Shown here: one piece after another, positions 1 through 6,363 of the stretch
Layout of the letters: each line of letters starts with the position of its first letter
Position numbering within the stretch: the stretch's first letter is position 1
Assembly: GCA_020200935.1 (NCBI GenBank)
Contig: JAIVHR010000015.1
Coordinates: 1-7,548, forward strand
Direction of reading: 5' to 3'
Origin: Sphingomonadales bacterium
GTDB lineage: Bacteria > Pseudomonadota > Alphaproteobacteria > Sphingomonadales > Sphingomonadaceae
Length of the DNA stretch: 7,548 bases
Position numbers and translations under genes: made by a program
Notes under the pieces: generated by a model
What the model saw: only the letters and a program-made list of their open reading frames with translations
Told to the model about the DNA's origin: nothing
The model's database searches: none

Positions 1-15
1 CCACTATATGGCGCT

Positions 16-95
16 CGTGCTCCCGCGAAAGCGGGAGTCCCGACCCGAAAGCGCTGTCCCGTGCCGCCCTGGATTCCTGCTTTCGCAGGAAAACA
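16..95. repeat. Paired inverted REP-like hairpins
   Basis: Two related stem-loops face each other. The left one, 20-37, is a perfect 7-bp stem (CTCCCGC/GCGGGAG) closed by a GAAA loop. The right one, 74-91, is a 7-bp stem (TTCCTGC/GCAGGAA) with a TTTC loop. Read on the opposite strand, the right copy resembles the left one, with CGTG just before the stem and TCC after it. Such CGAAAG-centred palindromes are common intergenic repeats in sphingomonads (general knowledge). They sit just past the stop codon of the minus-strand adaptor gene and may help end or stabilise its mRNA, but no T-run follows, so a classic intrinsic terminator is not shown. Confidence 0.72.
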
Positions 96-103
96 CGAAC
101 GCA

Positions 104-1174
104 TCATTCCTCCTCATCATCGCGGATATCGACGCTGACATGGGCGGAGAGGCCGGCGATCATCGCGCGCGGCGGGTTGCCCTCGATGGCGATCCGCACC
201 GGCACCCGTTGGGTGACCTTGACCCAGTTGCCGGTCGCATTCTGCGCCGGCAGCACCGAGAATTCCGATCCCGTCCCGGCGCCGATGCTCTCGACGCGGC
301 CGCGTACGGCGAGGCCCGGATAGGCATCGAAGGTGATCCGCGCCCGCTGGCCGACCCGCATCCGATCGAGATCGGTCTCCTTGAAATTGGCCTCTATCCA
401 GGCGCCCTCGCCGGTAACCAGAGCGACCATCGGCTGGCCCGGCGCCGCCACCTGCCCGACCTGGAGCCGTTCGGACTGGCTGATCGTGCCCGCGGTCGGC
501 GCGCGAACGACCGTGCGGTCGAGGTTGAACTGCGCCTCGTCGCGCCGCGCCCGGGCGGCGGCGATCGCCGGATAGCCGGCCGCCGATCCGCCGTTGCCTG
601 CCGCCGCGCGGGCGTCGCGCTGGGCGGCGAGCGCGGCATTCAGCCGGGCCTGGGCGTCGTTGAGCTGGTTCTGGTAGCTTTCGACCCGCGCCCGGGTGTT
701 GAAGCCGCGATTCATCAGTTCCTGTTCGCGGGCGAGGTTGCGCCGCGCATATTCGACATTCGCGCGCGCCGTCGAAATGTCGACGCCGCTGGTCGAGACC
801 GAGGTCTGGGCGCGATCGAGCATCAGCCGCGCTTCGGCGATCGCCGCTTCGGCCTGCCCGACGGCGATGCGATAGGGTTCGGGGTCGATGCGGAAGAGGA
901 TGTCGCCGGCCTCGACCCGGTCATTCTCCTCGACCAGCACCTCGACGATGCGGCCGCCGACATCGGGCGAGATCTGGACGATATCCTGCTGCACATAGGC
1001 ATTGTCGGTGGCCGCGTAACGGCCCGACTGGAGATACATCCGGACGCCGACGGCGATGACGATGGCGGGAACGATCAACAGCAGCGCGACGCGCAGGATG
1101 CGCCGCATGCGCGCCGGTTTGACGGACAGGTCCTTCTCGGTGGACAGGACTTCTTCGCGCGACATATCAGCCAC
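104..1174 (-). CDS. EmrA/HlyD-family efflux periplasmic adaptor (membrane fusion protein)
   Basis: This 356-residue protein should link an inner-membrane drug transporter (usually an EmrB-type MFS pump) to a TolC-like outer-membrane channel. A cytoplasmic N-terminus is followed by one membrane segment at about residues 25-47. The family signature ATDNAYVQQD (55-64) and the first lipoyl half (about 65-100) come next, then a helical hairpin (about 103-220) with a Gly/Ala-rich break at 191-200. The second lipoyl half contains RAPTAGTI (224-231), and the beta-barrel domain carries NATGNWVKVTQRVPVRI (312-328), typical of EmrA. The end is acidic (DDEEE). I chose the GTG at 1174 because a GGGGGAG ribosome site lies 10 bases upstream; the in-frame ATG at 1165 would be 19 bases away. 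The partner pump gene is not seen and may lie to the left, past the hairpin repeats. Family is clear; substrate is unknown. Confidence 0.93.
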   Translation of the reverse strand: MADMSREEVLSTEKDLSVKPARMRRILRVALLLIVPAIVIAVGVRMYLQSGRYAATDNAYVQQDIVQISPDVGGRIVEVLVEENDRVEAGDILFRIDPEPYRIAVGQAEAAIAEARLMLDRAQTSVSTSGVDISTARANVEYARRNLAREQELMNRGFNTRARVESYQNQLNDAQARLNAALAAQRDARAAAGNGGSAAGYPAIAAARARRDEAQFNLDRTVVRAPTAGTISQSERLQVGQVAAPGQPMVALVTGEGAWIEANFKETDLDRMRVGQRARITFDAYPGLAVRGRVESIGAGTGSEFSVLPAQNATGNWVKVTQRVPVRIAIEGNPPRAMIAGLSAHVSVDIRDDEEE

Positions 1175-1263
1175 TTATAGCCAGCTCCCCCAATGGCTGT
1201 CCGATCGAGCAATAAGAGTCCGGGTGAGTCTTGGCAATTGCTACCATCCCCATATCGTGCGAT

Positions 1264-1283
1264 CCGTTGCGGCCTTGCAACGG
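1264..1283 (+). promoter_or_regulatory. Leader stem-loop abutting the isomerase ribosome site
   Basis: A perfect 7-bp stem, CCGTTGC (1264-1270) with GCAACGG (1277-1283), has a six-base loop. Its right arm takes in the first bases of the GGGGAGG ribosome site at 1282-1288 of the isomerase gene, so it could modulate translation. The remaining divergent spacer (1175-1263) holds no convincing promoter: TTGGCA at 1231 has no good -10 at the right distance, and TTGCCA/TTATTG on the minus strand (1232-1237 and 1210-1215, 16 bp apart) is only a weak candidate for the adaptor gene. Confidence 0.3.
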
Positions 1284-1292
1284 GGAGGATGG

Positions 1293-1934
1293 ATGCGGGC
1301 CGATCTCTATTGGTCTTTCCGAAGCCCATACAGCTATCTGGCGACCCGGCGTTACCGGGCGATCGGCGAGCAATATGACGTCGATATCGCGCTTCGCCCG
1401 GTCTATCCGCTGGCGCTGCGCCAGCCCGATTTCTTCGAACGCAATCACCCCAATTGGCTGCGCTATACGATGCTCGATGTGATCCGTCTGGCGCAGTTTC
1501 ACGGCATCCCCTTCGGTCCGCCGCGGCCCGATCCGATCATCCAGGACATGGCGACCCGCAAGATCGCCGCCGAGCAGCCCTATGCCTATCGACTGACCCG
1601 GCTCGGCCAGGCGGCCTCGCGGCGCGGCAAGGGGCTGGAATTCGCCGACGAGGTCTCGCGGCTGATCTGGGGCGGCACCGCGAATTGGCACGAGGGCGAT
1701 CACCTGGCCGGCGCGGCGGCGCGCGCCGGGCTCGATCTCGCCGAACTCGACGCCGAGATCGAAGCCGAGCCGGAAGCCCTCGACGCCGAAATCGCCGCCA
1801 ACCAGCAGGCGCTCGAACAGGCCGGCCATTGGGGGGTGCCGACGCTGGTGTTTGAAGGCGAACCTTTTTTCGGGCAGGACCGCATCGATCTGGCGCTCTG
1901 GCGCATGCAACAGAAGGGGCTTGAAGAGCGATGA
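1293..1934 (+). CDS. 2-hydroxychromene-2-carboxylate isomerase (DsbA/kappa-GST family)
   Basis: This 213-residue cytoplasmic protein has a thioredoxin fold of the kappa-class glutathione transferase type. The namesake enzyme uses glutathione to isomerise 2-hydroxychromene-2-carboxylate to a benzalpyruvate in naphthalene breakdown; many homologues have unknown substrates. The N-terminus WSFRSPYSYLA (7-17) carries the serine (S11) that takes the place of a thiol and interacts with glutathione in this family. The C-terminal part has the cis-proline loop GVPT and the GEPFFGQDRIDL motif, both typical. The ATG at 1293 is chosen because GGGGAGG ends five bases upstream and the family motif begins at once. 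The stop overlaps the next start as ATGA, so it is probably translated together with the two GFA genes. No other aromatic-degradation genes are nearby, so the true substrate is uncertain. Confidence 0.9.
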   Translation: MRADLYWSFRSPYSYLATRRYRAIGEQYDVDIALRPVYPLALRQPDFFERNHPNWLRYTMLDVIRLAQFHGIPFGPPRPDPIIQDMATRKIAAEQPYAYRLTRLGQAASRRGKGLEFADEVSRLIWGGTANWHEGDHLAGAAARAGLDLAELDAEIEAEPEALDAEIAANQQALEQAGHWGVPTLVFEGEPFFGQDRIDLALWRMQQKGLEER

Positions 1935-2383
1935 GTATTGAAGGCGGCTGTTACTGCGGCGCGGTGCGCTATCGCATCGAGGAGGAGGACCCGCCCTGCT
2001 ATGCGTGTTTCTGCACCGACTGCCAGACCCGCTCGGGCAGCACCTTCGCGCTGACGCTTCCGGTCTGGCGCAGCAAGTTCGTGGTCGAGGGCGAATGCGT
2101 GACGGGCGCCCGGACGTTGGCGACCGGTGCCGAGATGACGATCCATTGTTGCGCCGAATGTCTGACCGGCCTCTATTCGGAGAATGATCAGCTGCCCGAT
2201 CTCGCGATCGTCCGCGCGGGCACGCTCGATGACGGCAGCGGACTGGTGCCGGCCGCCTTCATGTGGACTCGATCGAAGCAAGCCTGGATCGCGCTTCCCG
2301 AGAATGCGCGCAGCTACGAGACCCAGCCCGATCATCCGGCCGAATGGATGGATTTCCTCGAACTCGGGAGAAGGCCGCAGTGA
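1931..2383 (+). CDS. GFA-family zinc protein, first copy
   Basis: This 150-residue protein belongs to the family named after glutathione-dependent formaldehyde-activating enzyme (Gfa/CENP-V), a zinc-binding fold. Most members have no proven reaction, and the formaldehyde-glutathione role is shown for few. Zinc ligands are visible: C7 and C9 in GGCYCGAVRY, then C26, C28 and C31 in CFCTDC, then C74 and C77 in HCCAEC. The usual CGT after the last pair is CLT here, and C73 adds an extra cysteine beside a ligand. It overlaps the isomerase stop by ATGA and its own TGA overlaps the next GFA gene's GTG. Sitting behind a glutathione-using isomerase, it may act on glutathione adducts, but that is inference. 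Confidence 0.9.
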   Translation: MSIEGGCYCGAVRYRIEEEDPPCYACFCTDCQTRSGSTFALTLPVWRSKFVVEGECVTGARTLATGAEMTIHCCAECLTGLYSENDQLPDLAIVRAGTLDDGSGLVPAAFMWTRSKQAWIALPENARSYETQPDHPAEWMDFLELGRRPQ

Positions 2384-2820
2384 GCAGGAAGATGGGGGGC
2401 GGCTGTCAGTGCGGACGGATCCGCTACACGGTCGCGATCGAGACCGACGAGGCGTATCTGTGCCATTGCCGGATGTGTCAGCGGGCGACGGGCGGCGTTT
2501 CTATCGCCTTCAAGAATGTGCCCAAATCCGCGCTCGAATGGTCGCAGGACCCCGACTGGTATCACAGCTCGGAAATCGCGCGGCGGCCCTATTGCGCCCA
2601 TTGCGGCACCCCGCTTGGCTTCGAATATCCCGATTCCGAGAATGCCGATCTGACAGTCGGGTCATTCGACGATCCGTCGGGCTTCCGGCCGACCTCGCAT
2701 TTCGGCGTCGAAAGCATGCACGAAGCGTGGCTCGACACGAGCCACCTGCCGCGCCACCGCGCTGATGAACACGCGCCGCTGCTCGAGCGCTGGGAAAAAG
2801 CGGGCGGGCGTCCGGAATAA
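2380..2820 (+). CDS. GFA-family zinc protein, second copy
   Basis: This is a second GFA-type protein, 146 residues, clearly diverged from its upstream neighbour. Its cysteine set is the canonical one: C9 and C11 in GGCQCGRIRY, C28, C30 and C33 in CHCRMC, and C72 and C75 in CAHCGTPLGFEY. The later GSFDDPSGFRPTSHFGVES stretch is a typical GFA C-terminal region. The start is taken as GTG at 2380, in a GTGA overlap with the previous stop and nine bases after GGGAG (2366-2370). The next in-frame ATG, at 2392, has its purine run directly against it, which is a poor spacing. It is the last gene of the three-gene unit; no terminator was seen in the 40 bases before the next gene. Reaction unknown. Confidence 0.9.
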   Translation: MSRKMGGGCQCGRIRYTVAIETDEAYLCHCRMCQRATGGVSIAFKNVPKSALEWSQDPDWYHSSEIARRPYCAHCGTPLGFEYPDSENADLTVGSFDDPSGFRPTSHFGVESMHEAWLDTSHLPRHRADEHAPLLERWEKAGGRPE

Positions 2821-2833
2821 GCCGCTTGCCCGA

Positions 2834-2853
2834 ATGATAGCATTATGATATCA
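2834..2853 (+). promoter_or_regulatory. FitA-like operator with -10 element of the toxin-antitoxin unit
   Basis: Just before the antitoxin start lie TGATAGCA (2835-2842) and TGATATCA (2846-2853), a self-complementary octamer, with centres 11 bp apart, about one helical turn. From memory, the gonococcal FitAB complex binds an inverted repeat of TGCTATCA and TGATAGCA; the first site here matches one half exactly, and the second matches either orientation in seven of eight bases. TATGAT (2844-2849) inside the operator is a good -10, though no clear -35 is seen. Repressor binding would cover the promoter, fitting autoregulation. Transcription from this -10 would give a leader of only about five bases. 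Confidence 0.5.
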
Positions 2854-2860
2854 AACAAGC

Positions 2861-3100
2861 ATGGGCGACATACTGATCCGCAAACTCGACGATAAGGTGG
2901 TTGCAGCCTGGAAAAAAAGGGCGGCCGCCAATGGACGTTCGCTGCAGGCCGAACTTCATGAGGAACTGAGCAAACAGCTCATGGCGGACGAAAAGGCGCG
3001 CGCGCTGGAGATCGCCGCTCGCAGCAGGGCGTCGGCCGACATCTCGAAAATGGAGGGCGAGAGCTGGGAGTGGATTCGCGAAGATCGGGATAGCCGTTGA
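2861..3100 (+). CDS. FitA/VapB-type antitoxin (ribbon-helix-helix)
   Basis: This 79-residue protein has the look of FitA-type antitoxins. A short beta strand (GDILIRKL, 2-9) is followed by two helices (about 10-21 and 26-40) with the typical NGRSLQAELHEEL turn and second helix, forming the DNA-binding ribbon-helix-helix when dimerised. The C-terminal half (about 41-79, ending WEWIREDRDSR) would wrap the toxin and block its active site. No ribosome site precedes the ATG at 2861, and the predicted leader is about five bases, so it may be read from a leaderless mRNA. Its stop TGA (3098-3100) overlaps the toxin's TTG start. With the toxin it should repress its own promoter through the operator upstream. 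Confidence 0.9.
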   Translation: MGDILIRKLDDKVVAAWKKRAAANGRSLQAELHEELSKQLMADEKARALEIAARSRASADISKMEGESWEWIREDRDSR

Positions 3101-3498
3101 TCCTGATCGATGCGAGCGTTGCACTGAAATGGTATCTTCCCGAGGCGGACAGCGATGCGGCGATCGCATTGACCGATCAGGAATTGTGCGCGCCCTCGCT
3201 GATTCTCGCCGAAGTGGCGAATGGCCTTTGGCGAGGAGAGCGTCTGGGGCATCTCCAGCCCGATTCGGTGCGGAACGGCCTGACCACGCTGTCGGAAATT
3301 TTTTCCGAACTGACACCTCTCGACCTGTTGCTCGCGAGAGCGAGCGAGATTGGGCGGGATCTCGACCACCCGGTCTATGATTGTATCTATCTGGCCGATG
3401 CGGAACGGCGCGGCGTGGAGCTGGTGACCGCCGACAAGCGGCTGTTGCGCCGGCTCGCTGGCAGTGCCTACGGCCATTTGGCAAAGGCGCTGTCATGA
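3097..3498 (+). CDS. vapC: VapC/FitB-type PIN-domain toxin ribonuclease
   Basis: This 133-residue PIN-domain protein should be a Mg-dependent RNase held inactive by the antitoxin encoded just upstream. The acidic active-site residues are all present: D5 in LIDAS, E39 in LAEVAN, D95 in VYDCIYLADAE, and D113 in LVTADKRLL. The protein is full length for the family, so the toxin looks intact. The start is TTG at 3097 inside a TTGA overlap with the antitoxin stop. It is close to forced: a TAG lies in frame at 3091, and any later start would lose D5. GGGA (3087-3090) is a weak ribosome site six bases upstream. The rare start plus overlap should keep toxin output below antitoxin output. Its stop overlaps the hydrolase start as ATGA. 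RNA target unknown. Confidence 0.93.
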   Translation: MILIDASVALKWYLPEADSDAAIALTDQELCAPSLILAEVANGLWRGERLGHLQPDSVRNGLTTLSEIFSELTPLDLLLARASEIGRDLDHPVYDCIYLADAERRGVELVTADKRLLRRLAGSAYGHLAKALS

Positions 3499-4262
3499 AG
3501 AATGCTCCCGATCCGAGCTATTTCGAAAGCGACGACGGCTATCGCCTCGCCTTTCGCGAGCTGGGGGAGGGGGCGCCGGTGCTGCTGCTGCACGGCTTCT
3601 TCTCCGATGCCTGGACCAACTGGATCCGCTACGGCCACGCCGAAAGGATCGCCGAGCAGGGCTATCGCGTGATCATGCCCGATCTGCGTGCGCATGGAGA
3701 CAGCGCGAAGCCGCACGAGCCGGAGGCCTATCCGCCCGACATCCTCGCCCGCGACGGGCTGGCGCTGGTCGCGCATCTGGAGCTCAACGAGTATGCGCTC
3801 GGCGGCTATTCGCTCGGCGCGCGGACGGTGGTGCGGATGCACGCGCTGGGCGCGCGGCCCGAGCGGATGATCATATCGGGGATGGGACTGTCGGGGCTCG
3901 TCGAGCTCGGATCGCGCGCCGACCATTTCCGGAATATCCTGACCAATCTCGGCAGTCATGAGCAAGGCTCGCCCGAATGGATGGCCGAGGCCTTCCTCAA
4001 GACCACCGGCGGCGATCCCGAGGCGTTGCTGCAGATCCTCAAGGTCTTCACCGATACGCCCGAGGAGGCGATCCGCGCGATTCGGTGCCCGACGCTCGTG
4101 CTCGCCGGCGAGGAGGACGAGGACAATGGCAGCCACGAAGAGCTTGCCGCATTGCTGCCCGATGCGACGCATGTCGAGGTGCCGGGCGGCCATATGAGCT
4201 GCATCGTCAAGCCCGACTTCGGCGAGGCGATCGCCGAGTGGCTGGGGAGGGGGCTAGAATAG
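3495..4262 (+). CDS. Alpha/beta hydrolase
   Basis: This 255-residue protein is an alpha/beta-fold hydrolase with a complete triad. The nucleophile is S106 in GGYSLGAR, the acid is probably D208 after the LVLAGEEDED strand, and the base is H233 in PGGHMS. The oxyanion loop is LLHGFF (31-36), and PDLRAHGDS (62-70) is the family's typical strand and turn. No signal peptide is present, so it is cytoplasmic. Such proteins are esterases, lactonases or C-C hydrolases; the sequence does not tell which. The ATG at 3495 overlaps the toxin stop as ATGA, with AAGG (3484-3487) seven bases upstream inside the toxin gene. It therefore appears to be the third gene of the toxin-antitoxin transcript, an unusual partner. 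The inverted repeat at 4271-4350 follows its stop. Confidence 0.92.
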   Translation: MKNAPDPSYFESDDGYRLAFRELGEGAPVLLLHGFFSDAWTNWIRYGHAERIAEQGYRVIMPDLRAHGDSAKPHEPEAYPPDILARDGLALVAHLELNEYALGGYSLGARTVVRMHALGARPERMIISGMGLSGLVELGSRADHFRNILTNLGSHEQGSPEWMAEAFLKTTGGDPEALLQILKVFTDTPEEAIRAIRCPTLVLAGEEDEDNGSHEELAALLPDATHVEVPGGHMSCIVKPDFGEAIAEWLGRGLE

Positions 4263-4270
4263 CGAGATTC

Positions 4271-4350
4271 CGTTCGTCCTGAGCGTAGTCGAAGGGCGGA
4301 CCACAGGCGATGTCGTTAATATCCCGCCCTTCGACAAGCTCAGGACGAAC
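4271..4350. repeat. Inverted pair of sphingomonad-type intergenic repeats
   Basis: The left copy (4271-4299) contains GTTCGTCCTGAGC, then GTA, then GTCGAAGGGCGG. The right copy (4324-4350), read on the other strand, has the same two blocks with only TT between them. The arms are therefore 13 plus 12 identical bases around a 24-base centre and can fold into one long hairpin in RNA. This TTCGTCCTGAGC...TCGAAGGG element is a familiar dispersed repeat in sphingomonads and relatives (general knowledge). It lies nine bases past the hydrolase stop and may act as a transcription end or mRNA-stabilising structure. Confidence 0.8.
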
Positions 4351-4391
4351 AGAGTGTGGAAACTGCAACGCAGTCCGCCCGACCTTCACCC

Positions 4392-4448
4392 TTGACCAAA
4401 CGCCCGCCCTGCGCGCAAAACCGCGGCCGCAAGCCGCTCGCTGCGGCC
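4392..4448 (+). promoter_or_regulatory. Candidate promoter and leader hairpin of the M2 peptidase gene
   Basis: TTGACC (4392-4397) is a strong -35 match, but the hexamer 17 bases on, GCAAAA (4415-4420), is a poor -10, so the promoter is tentative. Downstream, GGCCGCA (4425-4431) pairs with TGCGGCC (4442-4448) to give a perfect 7-bp GC hairpin with a ten-base loop, 10 bases before the ribosome site GGAGAG (4459-4464). It could stabilise the leader or influence translation. Nothing else was seen in the spacer between the inverted repeat and the gene. Confidence 0.3.
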
Positions 4449-4472
4449 CCGTATCTTTGGAGAGTATGCCCC

Positions 4473-6341
4473 ATGAAAACGATCGCTAAGCTCGGCGCCT
4501 CGGTGCTCGCCCTCGGCACCGTCATCGCCGCCCCGGCCTTCGCCCTGCAGGAGGAGGAAAGTGCCCCCGCCGCGCAGGTCGAGCTCGAACATCCGCTGAC
4601 GCCTGCCGGCGCGCGCGCCTTCCTCGATGAAGCGATGGAGGAAATGGATGCTCTCTGGCACATTTCCGCGCAGGCCGCCTGGGTCCAGTCGACCTACATC
4701 ACCCCCGACACCAACGCGCTCAACACCTATTTCGGCACTTTGCTGACCGAACAGTCGATCGATCTCGCCAACAAGGCGGCGCGCTATGCCGAAATCGAGG
4801 GGCTCGATTACGATACCGCGCGCCAGCTCGACCAATTGCGCGGCGGATTGACCCTGCCCGCGCCGACCACCGCGGGCGCCGCGGCCGAGCTCAACGAGCT
4901 GACCACCGAGCTCGGCACGCTCTATTCGACCGGCACCGCGACGATGAATGGCGAGGAGATCAACGGCAACGAGGCCGAGGCCCGGATGGGCAGCGTCCGC
5001 GATCCCGCCGCGCTCGCCGAAATGTGGACCAGCTGGCACGCCAACGGCGCCGGGATGAAGGACGAATATCAACGCGTTGTCGAGATCGCCAACCAGGGCG
5101 CCGAGGAGCTGGGCTTTTCCGACGTCGGCGCGATGTGGCGCGGGCAATATGACATGGACCCCGATGAATTCGCGGCGATGACCGAGCGGCTCTATGGCGA
5201 GCTTTCGCCGCTCTATGAGCAGCTCCATTGCTATGTCCGCGCCGAGCTCAGCGAGGAATATGGCGCCGAGGTGCAGCCCGCCACCGGGCCGATCCGCGCC
5301 GATCTGCTCGGCAATATGTGGGCCCAGGAATGGGGCAACATCTATCCGGTCGTCGCGCCCGAGGGCACGGGCGGTGTCGGTTTCGACCTGACCGAGCTGC
5401 TCGAGGCGCAGGAATACGACGCCGAGCGTATCGTCCGCCAGGGCGAGGGCTTCTTCAGCTCGCTGGGCTTCGATCCGCTTCCCGAGACCTTCTGGGAGCG
5501 CTCGATGATCACCGAGCCGCGCGACCGCGACGTGGTCTGCCATGCCAGCGCCTGGGACCTCGACAATGTCGACGATCTGCGCATCAAGATGTGCACGCGG
5601 GTCAATGCCGACGATTTCGTCACCGTCCATCACGAGCTAGGCCACAATTACTATCAGCGCGCCTACAACCAGCTGCCGCTGATCTATCGCAACAGCGCCA
5701 ATGACGGCTTCCACGAGGCGATAGGCGATCTCGTCGCGCTGTCGGTGACGCCCGATTATCTGGTTCAGGTCGGGCTGCTCGACCAGGCGGATGTGCCGGG
5801 CCCCGAACAGGATCTCGGGCTGCTGCTGCGCCAGGCGCTCGACAAGGTCGCCTTCCTGCCCTTCGGCTTGCTGATCGACCGCTATCGCTGGGGCATCTTC
5901 TCGGGCGAGACGACGCCCGACGAATATAACACCGCCTGGAACGATCTCAGGCTGCGCTATCAGGGCATCCCCCCGCCGACCGAGCGGCCGGCCGACGCTT
6001 TCGATGCCGGGGCCAAATATCACGTGCCGAACAACGTGCCCTATACGCGCTACTTCCTCGCCCGGATCCTGCAGTTCCAGTTCTACCAGGCGGCCTGCGA
6101 GCAGGCGGGCTGGGAAGGGCCGCTCCACCGTTGCAGCTTCTACGGCAACGAGGAGGTCGGCGCGCGATTGAACGAGATGCTCGAGATGGGCGCCTCGCGG
6201 CCCTGGCCCGAAGCGCTCGAGACCTTCACCGGAACGCGGGAAATGTCGGCCGAGCCGATGCTGGCCTATTTCGCGCCGCTGCAGGGCTGGCTCGAGGAGC
6301 AGAATGCCGGCCGCCAATGCGGCTGGTCGAGCGAGAGCTGA
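4473..6341 (+). CDS. Exported M2-family peptidyl-dipeptidase (ACE homologue)
   Basis: This 622-residue zinc metallopeptidase is a bacterial homologue of angiotensin-converting enzyme, which removes dipeptides from the C-terminus of peptides. A signal peptide (about residues 1-24, ending APAFA) predicts export to the periplasm, and I see no membrane anchor. The zinc site is HELGH (H387, catalytic E388, H391) with E415 in GFHEAIGD, at the ACE spacing. Substrate-binding K515, H517, Y524 and Y527 and chloride-linked R526 lie in KYHVPNNVPYTRYF. CHASAW precedes the zinc site, and cysteine pairs C356/C374 and C542/C554 match ACE disulphides. From memory of testis ACE numbering, all these residues are offset by four. 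The ATG at 4473 has GGAGAG eight bases upstream and starts the signal peptide exactly; longer in-frame extension runs into the repeat. Likely role is periplasmic peptide turnover. It ends at the shared terminator. Confidence 0.95.
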   Translation: MKTIAKLGASVLALGTVIAAPAFALQEEESAPAAQVELEHPLTPAGARAFLDEAMEEMDALWHISAQAAWVQSTYITPDTNALNTYFGTLLTEQSIDLANKAARYAEIEGLDYDTARQLDQLRGGLTLPAPTTAGAAAELNELTTELGTLYSTGTATMNGEEINGNEAEARMGSVRDPAALAEMWTSWHANGAGMKDEYQRVVEIANQGAEELGFSDVGAMWRGQYDMDPDEFAAMTERLYGELSPLYEQLHCYVRAELSEEYGAEVQPATGPIRADLLGNMWAQEWGNIYPVVAPEGTGGVGFDLTELLEAQEYDAERIVRQGEGFFSSLGFDPLPETFWERSMITEPRDRDVVCHASAWDLDNVDDLRIKMCTRVNADDFVTVHHELGHNYYQRAYNQLPLIYRNSANDGFHEAIGDLVALSVTPDYLVQVGLLDQADVPGPEQDLGLLLRQALDKVAFLPFGLLIDRYRWGIFSGETTPDEYNTAWNDLRLRYQGIPPPTERPADAFDAGAKYHVPNNVPYTRYFLARILQFQFYQAACEQAGWEGPLHRCSFYGNEEVGARLNEMLEMGASRPWPEALETFTGTREMSAEPMLAYFAPLQGWLEEQNAGRQCGWSSES

Positions 6342-6363
6342 TCGCGGAGCTCTGACATGAGAA

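Noticed and set aside
8..1180. A 390-codon plus-strand open frame opposite the efflux adaptor gene
   Set aside because: Its translation is Arg/Asp/Gly-rich with no recognisable domain, while the minus strand encodes a complete EmrA-type protein. It is open because GC-rich third positions leave few stops on the other strand.
1175..1191. CTATAAG on the minus strand just before the adaptor start as a -10 element
   Set aside because: It would put the start site inside the coding region, and the GGGGGAG ribosome site beside it argues for a normal leader.
1056..1292. An upstream extension of the isomerase reading frame
   Set aside because: It overlaps the divergent adaptor gene and lacks family similarity; the ATG at 1293 with GGGGAGG starts the family motif directly.
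4356..4472. An upstream extension of the peptidase reading frame
   Set aside because: It starts next to the dispersed repeat, has no ribosome site, and would bury the signal peptide 39 residues inside the protein.
4386..5633. A 415-codon minus-strand open frame opposite the M2 peptidase, with another at 5637-6317
   Set aside because: Both mirror the conserved peptidase codons and have low-complexity translations; the plus strand carries every ACE motif.
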